Notes: generated by a model from the letters alone, not told the origin. Positions 1 through 8,977 are shown, counted from the first letter of the stretch. The stretch: DNA of 64,000 bases from an uncultured Oscillospiraceae bacterium (GCA_910587255.1 CAJUKT010000039.1:62001-126000); one strand, 5' to 3'. Numbers and translations are program-made.

Positions 1-14
1 TCATTATGAAAAAT

Positions 15-48
15 CTGGGGGAATGGGAGACAGCCCCCATTCCCCCAG
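15..48 (-). terminator. Intrinsic terminator of the TctC-like gene
   Basis: A perfect 13-bp inverted repeat (15-27 with 36-48). Read on the minus strand the stem is followed by ATTTTTC, the usual shape of a Rho-independent terminator. It lies just past the stop codon at 64, so the binding-protein gene appears to end its own transcript. Confidence 0.85.
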
Positions 49-63
49 GCAGTTTGAAAGGGA

Positions 64-1026
64 TCAGCCGGCAACGATATCTTTGTACTCGTTGACGATG
101 TTTTTCACGTTCTCGATGTGGTCCTCCACGTCCGCCTGGCTCATGATGTCCACTTCCAGCAGCATGGTGTCCTGGAGCCACTCGGCCACTTCCTTGTCGG
201 CCAGAATCTTACCATACAGATCCTTCAGTGCGGAGACCTTGTCCGCGTCGGTGCCGGCGCGGGCCATGATGAAGCAGCGGTTGCGGAAGAAGGGATAGCC
301 ATGCTTGCCCACGCCCTCAACCCCGGCGAAGGGACCGGCGGCGATGTCGTCCTGATCAAAGGCGCACACGATGGTCACGCCGTCCTGCTGGAAGGTCTCC
401 AGGATCTGGGACTGGTGGGAGACGGCAAAGCTGGTCTCGCCCTTGGCGACGGCCTGGGCGGCCTCGGCGGCGGACTGGTAGGGAGTGAGCTTCAGCTTAT
501 CGCCTGCGCCCATGGAGCCAAACAGAGCGGCGGCCAGGAACGCCTCGGAGCCCATGGCGCCGTTGACGGCCACGCTGATCTCATTGCCGCCTTCCACGTA
601 GGCCTTCAGGTCGTCCACGCTCTTGATGCCCAGCTTGGCGTCGGCGGACAGGACGAACACGGAGGAGTACAGGTTCTCCACAAATACAAAGTCCTCATAA
701 CCGAATTGCAGCTTGTCGGGGTCCAGGGTGGCGGTAATGGACAGCAGGCCCTCGCCCGCAAAGACCAGCTCGGTGTCGTTGGCCTTGGTGTCCATGATCC
801 AGGTGTTGACGGTGGCGGCGTCGCCCTTGATGGCCTCGGCCACCAGGGTGATCTCCTTGGAATACTCGGTGGACTTGGCGGCGGCCTTCTGGCTGACCAT
901 GGCGGCCACGCCGGAGGGGGCCCAGGGACAAGTGACCTTCCAGGTGGCGCTCTTGCTGCCGCAGCCGGCCAGCAGGGCCGTCATCATGGCGAGAGCCAGG
1001 CCGATACTGAGAATCCTCTTTTTCAT
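64..1026 (-). CDS. TctC/Bug-family tricarboxylate-type substrate-binding lipoprotein
   Basis: The 320-residue product starts with a short basic stretch, a hydrophobic core and the lipobox LLAGC, so it should be an exported lipoprotein. The mature protein begins with the W-x-V-x-x-P-W-A-P-x-G pattern of TctC/Bug periplasmic binding proteins and has the family's two-lobe length. These proteins capture carboxylates for the TctAB-type tripartite transporter, but no TctA or TctB gene lies in this window and a terminator follows, so it is an orphan or the last gene of its unit here. I chose the ATG at 1026 because AAGGAG sits 7-9 bases before it and the signal peptide starts there; a reading upstream to 1128 has no such support. 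Ligand unknown. The family call is from sequence pattern, the substrate is not. Confidence 0.8.
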   Translation of the reverse strand: MKKRILSIGLALAMMTALLAGCGSKSATWKVTCPWAPSGVAAMVSQKAAAKSTEYSKEITLVAEAIKGDAATVNTWIMDTKANDTELVFAGEGLLSITATLDPDKLQFGYEDFVFVENLYSSVFVLSADAKLGIKSVDDLKAYVEGGNEISVAVNGAMGSEAFLAAALFGSMGAGDKLKLTPYQSAAEAAQAVAKGETSFAVSHQSQILETFQQDGVTIVCAFDQDDIAAGPFAGVEGVGKHGYPFFRNRCFIMARAGTDADKVSALKDLYGKILADKEVAEWLQDTMLLEVDIMSQADVEDHIENVKNIVNEYKDIVAG

Positions 1027-1095
1027 TGCAATAACTCCTTTTTTGTGTTTTGTCAGGCGCAGCCTGTGGCGGTGCGCCGCGCCTGGAATAATTTT

Positions 1096-1125
1096 AATGT
1101 AACACAAAAAATGGCAGCGCTTCAA
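1096..1125 (-). promoter_or_regulatory. Candidate sigma-A promoter for the TctC-like gene
   Basis: On the minus strand TTGAAG (1120-1125) is followed after 18 bases by TACATT (1096-1101), about 70 bases before the start codon. The match is fair, not perfect. Confidence 0.4.
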
Positions 1126-1221
1126 CATCTTGAGAGGTAAATTGCATAAAGTTGTCTGGTTTTTGTCTTTCTCGTAAAAACTTGTCTGCGCATCCCGGCA
1201 TTTCCCTGCGTTTTACACAAA

Positions 1222-2892
1222 TCAGGGGGTGTGGAGAGGCGCTGACTGCCCGCCAAACGAGACCGATATGGTTGTGCCCCTGCCCGGCTCGCTTTCAACG
1301 GCGATCTCCGCGCCATGATACTGCGCGATGTGCTTGACGATGGACAGCCCCAGGCCGGTCCCGCCCGATGCCTTGGAACGGCTCTTGTCCACCCGGAAAA
1401 ACCGCTCAAAAATCCTGTCCCGGTATTCCGGCGGTATGCCGATGCCGGTGTCCGAGACAGACACCGACGGCCCCTGGCCGTCCCCCGCCACCAAGACCTC
1501 CACGCTGCCGCCCTCCACATTGTATTTGATGGCATTGTCGCAGAGGTTATAGATCATCTCGCAGATCAGCCCCCAGGCGCCGTTGACCAGGGCGCGCTCC
1601 CCTGTGACCGCCAGGCGAACCTGCTTTGCCGCCGCGCTGCGCTGCAAAGCGGAGGCGGCCTCCTGCGCCGCCTCGTACAGGTCTACCTCCTGCCGGGCCG
1701 GCACGGCCCCCTCGTCCAGCTGGGACAGGTGGATGATGTCCTCCACCAGCCGGGTCATGCGCCGGGCCTCGGCGTGGATCCTGCCCGCAAAGGGCCGGAT
1801 ATCCTCCGCCCTCACCATGCCGTTCTCCAAGAGCTCCGCGCAGCCGGAGATGGATTGCAGCGGGGTTTTCAGCTCATGGGACACGTTGGCGGTGAATTCC
1901 CGGCGCAGCGCCTCCGTCTTTTCCTTTTCCGTAATGTCGAAAAAGAGCAGCGCCGCCCCGGCGGGCTTGTCCCCGGAGATGATGGGGGCGGCCTCCAGCC
2001 TGTGCCGTCCATGCCGAAGCGCAATGGTCTGCTCCGCCCGCTCCCCGCCCAGGGCCTTTTTCACCGCGTCCTTCAGGCAGACGTTTCCGTCAAGCGCCAG
2101 GATGTCCGCGCCAACACTGAATCCGCCGTCCCCCAAAATCTCCGCGGCGGCGGGGTTGATGCTGACGATTTTGCGCTCCCGGTCCAGCAGGACCATGCCC
2201 TCGCTCATGCTGCTCACAATGGTATTCAGCGTATCCTGCTTTCGCTGAAGCGCCGTCTCCTGCCATTTGAGCTGCTTTTGCTGGGCCTGCGCCCGCCGCA
2301 GGAGGGGCATGAGCTCCTCGTATCCGCCATCGAGCGTTGCCGCGTCCAGATCCAGCTCGGCCAGCGGCCGCACGATTCGCCTGGAAATATTCACCGCCAA
2401 AAGCGCGGACAGGATGACCGCCACAAGGAACACGGTGCAGATGGGCTGCGCCATGCCAAGCGCCAGCGTCAGGATAGAGTTTTGCGCAATGGACAGCCGC
2501 AGCACCGTGCCGTCCGCCAGGCGCTGGGCGGCATACAGGGAGCGGAGCATCAGGGTGGCGGAATCGCGCAGGCTCTCGCCGTAGCCGGAGGAGAGGGCCT
2601 GCACCACCTCCTCCCGCGCCAGATGGTTTTCACCGGTGACGGATTGGCTGTCGTAGAGCACCGCGCCGTCCGCGCCGATCCAAGTGATGCGGTAATGCTG
2701 AATGTCCAAGCCCTGAAAATACCCGGCTCCCTCGTTGGAGACGCCCTGGGCCGCCAGCATGGTCTGCATCTTCAGCTGTGCCTGCTGTACCTTGGTAAAA
2801 TAGCCGTACAGGATGCCCATAATCAGGGCCAGTGAGGCGAGAAAGACCCCAAACGCCACAAAAAAGATGGAGCAGAAGATCCGTTTTGTCAT
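1222..2892 (-). CDS. phoR: PhoR-type sensor histidine kinase
   Basis: This 556-residue membrane kinase has a transmembrane helix near residues 8-30, an extracellular sensor of about 110 residues, a second helix near 145-165, a HAMP/PAS stretch (about 165-320), a dimerisation/phosphoacceptor box with SHELKTPL (near 335-340), and a C-terminal ATPase with an N-box (NLCDNAIKYN) and G-boxes (DTGIGIP, GGTGLGLSIVK). This order is that of PhoR-type kinases, which autophosphorylate on the His of the SHEL motif and control the partner regulator. The gene overlaps the preceding OmpR-type regulator gene by four bases (ATGA), implying translational coupling. Its operon begins with a Na/phosphate symporter, which supports a role in phosphate sensing. 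The symbol rests on architecture and neighbourhood, not on a test. Confidence 0.85.
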   Translation of the reverse strand: MTKRIFCSIFFVAFGVFLASLALIMGILYGYFTKVQQAQLKMQTMLAAQGVSNEGAGYFQGLDIQHYRITWIGADGAVLYDSQSVTGENHLAREEVVQALSSGYGESLRDSATLMLRSLYAAQRLADGTVLRLSIAQNSILTLALGMAQPICTVFLVAVILSALLAVNISRRIVRPLAELDLDAATLDGGYEELMPLLRRAQAQQKQLKWQETALQRKQDTLNTIVSSMSEGMVLLDRERKIVSINPAAAEILGDGGFSVGADILALDGNVCLKDAVKKALGGERAEQTIALRHGRHRLEAAPIISGDKPAGAALLFFDITEKEKTEALRREFTANVSHELKTPLQSISGCAELLENGMVRAEDIRPFAGRIHAEARRMTRLVEDIIHLSQLDEGAVPARQEVDLYEAAQEAASALQRSAAAKQVRLAVTGERALVNGAWGLICEMIYNLCDNAIKYNVEGGSVEVLVAGDGQGPSVSVSDTGIGIPPEYRDRIFERFFRVDKSRSKASGGTGLGLSIVKHIAQYHGAEIAVESEPGRGTTISVSFGGQSAPLHTP

Positions 2893-3563
2893 CTGTCGCC
2901 CTCCATACGGTATCCCAGGCCCCGGACAGTCTCAATCTGCCTCCCGTATTCGCCCAGCTTGGTGCGCAGGGTGGCGATGTGCACGTCCACCGTCCTGGTC
3001 TCCCCCATGTGGTCCGTGCCCCACACCGCCTCCAGGAGCTGGCCCCGGGTGAACACCCGCCCGGGCCGCTCCATCAAGGTGCGCAGCAGCAGGTATTCCT
3101 TTCGCGTAAGCGCCGAGCGCGCCCCGTTCACATAGGCGGCGCAGCCCTCCAGATCCAGCTCCAGGCCGCCTGTGCGCAGGGCCTGGGGCGGCGCCTTCGG
3201 CCCCGCGCGGCGCAGGACCGCCCGCACCCGGGACACCATCTCCATCATGCCGAACGGCTTGGAGAGGTAGTCGTCGGCGCCCAGATCCAGCCCCGTCACC
3301 CGGTCGAATTCCGTGCCCTTGGCCGTGGCCATGATGATGGGGATATCCGCCGTGTCCGTCCGGGCGCGCAGCTTTTTCAGGATGGAGAGGCCGTCCTGTC
3401 CAGGCAGCATGATATCAAGCAGGATCAGCGACGGACGCCGCTCCCGCAAAGCGTCCTCCAGGGAAGCGCCGCTGTCAAACCCGGCAGCCTCCAGACCCGC
3501 GGCGTTCAGCGCGTAGACCATCAGGTCACGGATGCCGCTGTCGTCCTCCACGCAGAAGATCAT
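2889..3563 (-). CDS. phoB: OmpR/PhoB-family response regulator
   Basis: The 224-residue protein has an N-terminal receiver domain (acidic pair EDD near residue 6, phosphoacceptor Asp in LILLDIMLPG near residue 50, conserved Lys in YLSKPF near 100) and a C-terminal winged helix ending in the typical ETVRGLGYRME segment. It is the DNA-binding partner of the kinase encoded directly downstream with a four-base overlap. I start it at the ATG at 3563, which has GAGGTG about eight bases upstream; an in-frame ATG at 3581 has no ribosome binding site. With the symporter upstream and PhoR-like kinase downstream it most likely regulates phosphate uptake, and the hexamer array at 5410-5448 is its likely target. 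Confidence 0.85.
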   Translation of the reverse strand: MIFCVEDDSGIRDLMVYALNAAGLEAAGFDSGASLEDALRERRPSLILLDIMLPGQDGLSILKKLRARTDTADIPIIMATAKGTEFDRVTGLDLGADDYLSKPFGMMEMVSRVRAVLRRAGPKAPPQALRTGGLELDLEGCAAYVNGARSALTRKEYLLLRTLMERPGRVFTRGQLLEAVWGTDHMGETRTVDVHIATLRTKLGEYGRQIETVRGLGYRMEGDR

Positions 3564-3608
3564 GGCAGTCTCACCTCGCATTCATCATATCACATCCGGC
3601 CCAGCCCA

Positions 3609-5366
3609 TCAATGGGGCATTGGTTTCAGAGCGTATTTCTCGCCATACCGGCGAAACCTTGCGGAGAACTCCGCGCCATCGCTTCGCAGCTCCCGCAGGG
3701 ACCGATGCAGGTCCATGCCGCCGCCGGCCGCGTCGATGACGCTCCCGGCGATGTTGGAGCAGTGGTCGGCGGTGCGCTCCAGGTCGGTCAGCAGGTCGGA
3801 CCAGGCAAAGCCAGTGCCGATGGTGCACACGCCCTGCTGCAAGCGCAGGATGTGGCGGGTGCGCAGCTGCTCCTTGAGCTGGTCGATGACCTGCTCCAGG
3901 GGCTCCACCAGGGCGGCGGCCTCCAGGTCATTCTCCAGGAACGCCGTGAGGGACAGCTCCAGGATCTCGGTGACGGCGGCGCACAGCACGTCCAGCTCGG
4001 CCAGGGCGGCGCCTGTAAGGCGCAGCCCTTTTTCCCCCAGCTCCTCCGCCGACTCCAAAAGGTTGACCGCGTGATCGGCAATGCGCTCGAAGTCGCCGAT
4101 GATTTTCAGCAGCTTGGCGGCCTCCATGCTGTCCCTCTCGCCGATCTGCCGGGCGCTCAGCTTGACCAGATAGCTGCCTAAAATATCCTCGTAGCGGTCG
4201 GTTTTTTCCTCCCGCGTCCGAATGGACGCGGCCAGCTCCGGCGTGCACCCCCGCAGGGCGGCAAGGGATTCGCCCAGGGCGGACACGGCGGTTTTTCCCA
4301 TATCGGAGGCCACCTCGAGGCACCGCTCCAAGGCGATGTGGGGCGCGGCCAATAGCCGCTCGTCCAGCTCCGGACGCGCCTCGGGCTGCTGCGCGTCGGG
4401 GATCAGCCCATTGACCAGCCGCTCCAGAAACCCGGACAGGGGCAGCATGAGCAGCGTGCACAGGATATTGAATACCGTGTGGGCGGCGGCGATGCCCACG
4501 CGCGTGGCCGGGACCTCCAAAAAGGCGGGGGGGAATATTGCCCGAAGCCCACAGAACACAGCCAGCCACACCGCGCTTCCGATGACGTTGAAGGAGAGGT
4601 GGACCAGGGCGGCGCGCTTCGCGTTTTTATTCGCCCCCACGGAGGAGAGCATGGCGGTGGCGCAGGTTCCGATGTTCTGACCCATAATGATGGGGATGGC
4701 CGCGCCGTAGGAGACCTGCCCGGTTACGGCCAGCGCCTGCAAAATACCCACGGAGGCGGAGCTGGACTGGATGAGCGCCGTGAGCGCCGCCCCGGCCAGG
4801 ACGCCCAGAATCGGGTTTTTAAACAGGATGAAGAGCTGCTGGAAGGATGGGACATCCCGCAGGCCCGAGACCGCGCCGGACATGCTCTCCATGCCGAACA
4901 TCAGCGTGGTGAAGCCCAGCAGGATGGTGCCGGTGTCCTTCTTTTTTGCGGACCGGCAGAACAGGTAGAGGATGATGCCGGCCATGCCCAGCACTGGCGT
5001 AAAGGAGCTGGGCTTCAAAAGCTGGATCAATACGCTGCCGCTGTCAATCCCCGTCAGGCTCAAAATCCAGGCCGTGACCGTGGTGCCGATGTTGGCCCCC
5101 ATGATGACGTTGATGGCCTGACGCAAGCTCATCAGACCCGAGTTGACAAAGCCCACCACCATGACGGTGGCGGCCGAGGAGCTTTGGATCACGGCGGTGA
5201 CCCCCAGGCCCGTCAACAGCCCGGAGACCCTGCCGGAGGTGAATCTTCCCAGAATGGAGCGCAGCTGATCCCCGGCCCGGCGTTCCAGGGCCTGCCCCAT
5301 AATGCTCATGCCGAACAGGAACAGGCTCAGGCCGCCGGCCAGCGTCAGTATGTCAAATAAATCCAT
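3609..5366 (-). CDS. Na/phosphate cotransporter family protein with C-terminal PhoU-like domain
   Basis: The 585-residue product belongs to the NptA/YjbB Na/Pi symporter family. It has two inverted Na/Pi repeats, each with the QSSSA signature (near residues 60 and 200), about eight to nine membrane helices up to residue 315, and a long helical cytoplasmic tail like PhoU (about 340-560) rich in charged heptads. The family imports, or in some cases exports, inorganic phosphate using sodium. It is the first gene of an operon with a PhoB/PhoR-type pair 45 bases downstream, so uptake and sensing are co-expressed. Start codon ATG at 5366 has a purine-rich GGGGGAAG upstream. Confidence 0.88.
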   Translation of the reverse strand: MDLFDILTLAGGLSLFLFGMSIMGQALERRAGDQLRSILGRFTSGRVSGLLTGLGVTAVIQSSSAATVMVVGFVNSGLMSLRQAINVIMGANIGTTVTAWILSLTGIDSGSVLIQLLKPSSFTPVLGMAGIILYLFCRSAKKKDTGTILLGFTTLMFGMESMSGAVSGLRDVPSFQQLFILFKNPILGVLAGAALTALIQSSSASVGILQALAVTGQVSYGAAIPIIMGQNIGTCATAMLSSVGANKNAKRAALVHLSFNVIGSAVWLAVFCGLRAIFPPAFLEVPATRVGIAAAHTVFNILCTLLMLPLSGFLERLVNGLIPDAQQPEARPELDERLLAAPHIALERCLEVASDMGKTAVSALGESLAALRGCTPELAASIRTREEKTDRYEDILGSYLVKLSARQIGERDSMEAAKLLKIIGDFERIADHAVNLLESAEELGEKGLRLTGAALAELDVLCAAVTEILELSLTAFLENDLEAAALVEPLEQVIDQLKEQLRTRHILRLQQGVCTIGTGFAWSDLLTDLERTADHCSNIAGSVIDAAGGGMDLHRSLRELRSDGAEFSARFRRYGEKYALKPMPH

Positions 5367-5409
5367 AGCGCAGGCTTCCCCCAGTTTTGGAACCTTGAAA
5401 ATGAGGTTC

Positions 5410-5448
5410 TTAATATGCTGTGGTTATATTTTGACATTTGAATGTAAA
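5410..5448 (-). promoter_or_regulatory. Pho-box-like array of four hexamers
   Basis: Reading toward the symporter gene, TTTACA (5443-5448), ATGTCA (5432-5437), TAACCA (5421-5426) and TATTAA (5410-5415) are each separated by exactly five bases, an 11-bp period. PhoP/PhoB of Bacillota bind TTAACA-like hexamers with this spacing. The first hexamer fits well and the others partly. It lies about 45-80 bases before the start codon. The remaining 5453-5601 stretch of this roughly 460-base gap shows nothing else I can support. Confidence 0.45.
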
Positions 5449-5601
5449 TTCTACTACCAAAGCAAGGTAAAATCTATGTAAAATCCGCGCCGGGAAATGT
5501 GCCTGCGCCTCTCTGCCGGCCCGCTTTGGCAAAAGGGCGCCCCATCCGGCGGCATCCGCTTCCGCGGGCGGGCGCCTGGGGGAATGGCTTAGGGCTCGTT
5601 T

Positions 5602-5752
5602 GAAAATTGCCAACATGCCCAAACGACAGGTCTTTTTCCGCCATATGTCGTTGATTTGACTTGAAATACACAAAGTATTTTGGCGCCAAATCGCCTTGTC
5701 TGGCGAAAAAATCCCTTGCCGCCGGGCACATCGTCAATGTTCAAACAGCGCC
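5602..5752 (-). repeat. Dispersed intergenic repeat, family 1, copy A
   Basis: About 150 bp. Its reverse complement matches 50738-50884 over nearly the whole length, including GCGCTGTTTGAACATT, the GGGATTTTT(T)CGCC box, TATTTCAAGTCAA, CGACATATGGCGGAAAAAGACC and TTTGGGCATGTTGGCAA. A shorter relative lies at 8978-9050. All three are 3' of GH3 glycosidase genes and in the same orientation relative to them. No coding potential is seen. Confidence 0.75.
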
Positions 5753-5763
5753 AAGCGCGCGCA

Positions 5764-5797
5764 GCACCCCCTCCCCGCGTACACGGGGAGGGGGTGC
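5764..5797 (-). terminator. Hairpin after the membrane-anchored GH3 gene
   Basis: Perfect 14-bp GC-rich inverted repeat (5764-5777 with 5784-5797), six-base loop, 30 bases past the GH3 stop codon. No T-run follows on the minus strand, so it may be a 3'-end stabiliser rather than a true terminator. Confidence 0.6.
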
Positions 5798-5826
5798 CGC
5801 ATGGATGGGGGAACGGACAGGCCCCG

Positions 5827-8800
5827 TCATTTGGAGGCGGATTCCCTGCGCTTTTTCATCCAGCGCAGGACCACCAGCGCCTCGATTCCCAGCGCCAGCA
5901 CAACGGCGGCGGCGTCCGCCATAATGAACAGGCGGGTCATGCCGCTCATGCCGCCCTGGGCGGCGGCCTCGTCGGCGTAATAGCCGCTGTTGGCCACGGT
6001 GTACAGGATGTTCTTGCAGGCCTGGCGCATGGCCAGCACGCAGGTGGCGGAATCGGTGTCCTCCAGCTTATTGCTCTCCGCCATGCCGTAGCCCAGCATC
6101 AAATCATTGCCCGCCCGGATGGCCGCATCGGTAATCTCAAAGCCATAGGAGCCGTTGTAGTCGGAGATGACCATGCCCTGGAAGCCCCACTCGCCCCGCA
6201 GAACGTCGTTGAGCAGCTCGGAGCTGCTGATGGCGGGCACGGTGCCCAGCCAGTTGTAGGCGGTCATCATGCCCATAACATAGCGCTCGAAATCGAAGTT
6301 TTTCACCACCATCTCGAAGGGCTTCAGGCAGGTCTCCCGGAAGGTCTGCTCGGTCATGTAGGTGAGCAGGAAGGCGGTGCGGTTGGTCTCCTGGTCGTTG
6401 GCGGCGAAGTGCTTGATGTAGGAGTACACGCCGTACCTGGCCGCGCCGTTCACCTCCTGGGAGGCGAACAGGCCGGACAGCACCGGGTCCTCGGAGTAAT
6501 ACTCAAAGTTGCGCCCGGAGAAGGCGGTGCGGTGCAGGTTCATGGCCGGGCCGTACCAGCCGTAGTTGTTGGCGTTGGCAAACTCCTGGCCCAGGGCGTC
6601 GCCGATCTTCTCCGCCATCTCCTTGCTCCAGGTCTGGGCCATGAGCACCTCGGTGGGGAACTGGGTGCCGTTGGAGCCGGTGACGTAGTTGGACAGGCCG
6701 GAGGGTCCGTCGCAGTCGGAGGTGGCCATCTTGCCCACCGATTCGATGGCCGCGGTCTGCCAGCCGCCGGTGTTGATGAGGGTGGTCATGTCCTCGATGC
6801 TCATCTGATCCAGCAGCTTCTCCCAGCTGGCGTCGCCGTAGTCCTTGCCCGCCAGGTCGGCCAGCGTCAGGCTCCCCTTGGCCCCGGTGGTGGGCATAAC
6901 GTCGTTGGGGTCGTCATAGTCGGCGGGGTCATACTTCACCACCGAGATCTCACGAATGACGTTCTGCTGCTCCTTGGTCAGCTCAAACTCCTCCGCGCCG
7001 GGGGCGGCAGCGGCCGCGTCGTAGTTGGCGAAGCCGTCCTTCCGGGACAGGGTGGGATGGCTGCTGTTCATATAGTCGAACCGGTTCACCGGGGCGGTGT
7101 GGTCGCTGGAGCGGCCCGAGCTGCTGTAGTCCTTGTCCGCGCCAAGGGTGAAGGTGCGCTCGTCAATCACGGTATGGGAGTCGGAGCGGATGGATACGGC
7201 GTACTCCCCGGCCTCCAGCACGTAGCCGCCGGCGGCGGTCTTGATGCAGGAGGAGTCGTAGGAGGCCATGTCCTCCAGGGGGATGCGGAAGGACACCGTC
7301 TCCGACGCGCCGGGCTCCAGCAGCCCCGTTTTGGCGAAGTCGATGAGGTTGACGCTGGCCTTCTCAATGCCGCCGTTGGTATAGGGCGGGGTATAGTAGA
7401 GCTCCACCACGTCCTTGCCCGCAGCGCTGCCGGTGTTGGTCACCGTCACATCCACCTTTACCTCGTCCCCGGACTGGTCGAAGGAGGCGATCTCCTGGGT
7501 GAAGCTGGTGTAGCTCAGGCCGTAGCCAAAGGGATACTGCACGGTCTGCTCAAAGTCGATGAGGCCCTCCTCCGCCGCCGTCTCGTAGAATTTATAGCCC
7601 ATGTAGATGCCCTCCACATAGTCGGTGAAGGAGATCACGCCGTTGAAGGTGTTGTCGATGCGGGCCAGCTGCTTGGTCAGGTCGCCCACGTTGGTATAGA
7701 GGTGGTTGCCCGAGTTTCCGGCGTGGTTCCAGGTGGGGGCGGACTTCAAATCGTACAGATAGGTGTCCACCGTTTTGCCGGAGGGGTTCACCGTGCCGTT
7801 CAGAATTCTGCCCAGGGCCTTCATGCCGGACGCGCCGGTGCCGGGGGCCAGGATCACCGCGCCGATCTGCGGGTAGTCCTCCACCCAGCCCAGCTCCATG
7901 ACGTTGTTGGCGTTGATGACCACGATGACCTTGTCAAAGCTGGAGCAAACGGTGTCCACCAGATTTTTCTCGCTCTGGGACAGCTGGAGGTAGTGATCCC
8001 CCTCGCCGAACTCATCGTACTCCCGGGTGTTGTTATAGAAGGTGGCCCGGGTGCTGTTGTAGTTGTGGGCCACGGACTGCTGCACCGCATCGGTGGCCGC
8101 CACGTCGAAGGTGCCGTCGATGACCGCCTTCATGTCGGAGGGCAGGTCGGCGTTTTCGCCGCCGCTGCGGCCGATGACGATCACCGCCGTGTCGGAGAAC
8201 GCCTCGGCGGAGCTCATGACGCCGGCGGTGTAGTATTCCGCCGTGGGCTCGGGCAGGGACCAGTCCTGGGCGGTCATGCTGATGACCGGGCGGTTCCCGC
8301 CCCAATAGTCCTTGCCGTAGTCGGCGTACATCTTGGTCAGCTCCTCGTTGGTGGCAAAGCCCGCCTCGTTCAGCGAGGTGATGATGTCGGTCTGCGGGAT
8401 GCTGGCGTCGCCGCTGGCGGCGGAGCCGGTGCCGCTGAATACCGGGTGGGCGGAGGCCCAGCCGAACACGTTCAGCGCGGATACGTCGGAGCTGAGGGGC
8501 AGCAGGCCGTCGTTTTTCAGCAGCACCATGCCCTCCTCGCCGGTCTCCTGCACCACGGCCAGGGAGTTGGCCACCACGTCGTCGGAAATCTCCGCCTTGG
8601 AGGCGTTGAGCACGCCGGAGACCATGGCGTACATGGGGCCGAAGCAGACCAGGTTGACCACCAGGACCACGGCCAGCAGGCCGGCCAGGGCGGCGCTCCA
8701 GCGCACCACATGGCGGGTTCCCTTTTTCACCGCGAACTGGGCGGCTATCATGACCGCGGCCACCGCCGCGAGTATGCCCAGGATGGCGTACACATAGCCG

Positions 8801-8892
8801 CCCGCGGCCCGGACATAGTTTGCCACGTCCGCTGCGCTGGCGCCCATGGACACAAATACCGGCGTCAACAGGTCGATCAGGATGTCGAGCAT
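5827..8892 (-). CDS. Membrane-anchored GH3 beta-glucosidase-like protein with reversed domain order
   Basis: The 1,021-residue product belongs to glycoside hydrolase family 3 but its domains run in reverse. After two or three N-terminal membrane helices (about residues 28-90) comes the alpha/beta sandwich domain (about 110-430, GMVLLKNDGLLPL at its start), then a fibronectin-like domain (about 470-600, VTVTNTGSAAGKDVVELYY), and last the TIM-barrel catalytic domain (about 660-950). The barrel has the KHFAANDQETNR substrate-binding motif, the SEDP motif, and the nucleophile Asp911 in VISDYNG. A last helix (about 985-1010) and a basic tail anchor the C terminus. Reversed GH3 enzymes are known from Butyrivibrio and Ruminococcus. 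It should hydrolyse beta-linked glucosides or oligosaccharides outside the membrane. It follows the lipoprotein GH3 gene; GGAGGG precedes the ATG. Confidence 0.85.
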   Translation of the reverse strand: MLDILIDLLTPVFVSMGASAADVANYVRAAGGYVYAILGILAAVAAVMIAAQFAVKKGTRHVVRWSAALAGLLAVVLVVNLVCFGPMYAMVSGVLNASKAEISDDVVANSLAVVQETGEEGMVLLKNDGLLPLSSDVSALNVFGWASAHPVFSGTGSAASGDASIPQTDIITSLNEAGFATNEELTKMYADYGKDYWGGNRPVISMTAQDWSLPEPTAEYYTAGVMSSAEAFSDTAVIVIGRSGGENADLPSDMKAVIDGTFDVAATDAVQQSVAHNYNSTRATFYNNTREYDEFGEGDHYLQLSQSEKNLVDTVCSSFDKVIVVINANNVMELGWVEDYPQIGAVILAPGTGASGMKALGRILNGTVNPSGKTVDTYLYDLKSAPTWNHAGNSGNHLYTNVGDLTKQLARIDNTFNGVISFTDYVEGIYMGYKFYETAAEEGLIDFEQTVQYPFGYGLSYTSFTQEIASFDQSGDEVKVDVTVTNTGSAAGKDVVELYYTPPYTNGGIEKASVNLIDFAKTGLLEPGASETVSFRIPLEDMASYDSSCIKTAAGGYVLEAGEYAVSIRSDSHTVIDERTFTLGADKDYSSSGRSSDHTAPVNRFDYMNSSHPTLSRKDGFANYDAAAAAPGAEEFELTKEQQNVIREISVVKYDPADYDDPNDVMPTTGAKGSLTLADLAGKDYGDASWEKLLDQMSIEDMTTLINTGGWQTAAIESVGKMATSDCDGPSGLSNYVTGSNGTQFPTEVLMAQTWSKEMAEKIGDALGQEFANANNYGWYGPAMNLHRTAFSGRNFEYYSEDPVLSGLFASQEVNGAARYGVYSYIKHFAANDQETNRTAFLLTYMTEQTFRETCLKPFEMVVKNFDFERYVMGMMTAYNWLGTVPAISSSELLNDVLRGEWGFQGMVISDYNGSYGFEITDAAIRAGNDLMLGYGMAESNKLEDTDSATCVLAMRQACKNILYTVANSGYYADEAAAQGGMSGMTRLFIMADAAAVVLALGIEALVVLRWMKKRRESASK

Positions 8893-8927
8893 AAAGATCC
8901 CTCCAAATTATTTCAGGTAAAAGGGGC

Positions 8928-8958
8928 GCGGGGAGCGGAGAAGTTCTCCGCTCCCCGC
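8928..8958 (-). terminator. Hairpin between the two GH3 genes
   Basis: Perfect 15-bp inverted repeat (8928-8942 with 8944-8958) followed on the minus strand by CGCCCCTTTT. It may reduce transcription into the downstream permuted GH3 gene. An equivalent hairpin (47742-47776) separates the paralogous GH3 pair in the other cluster. Confidence 0.6.
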
Positions 8959-8977
8959 AAAGTGTTGGGCTGTAAGC

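Noticed and set aside
5410..5737. Two 87-codon readings on the minus strand upstream of the symporter gene
   Set aside because: No ribosome binding site or family features; they run through the Pho-box-like array and the family 1 repeat.
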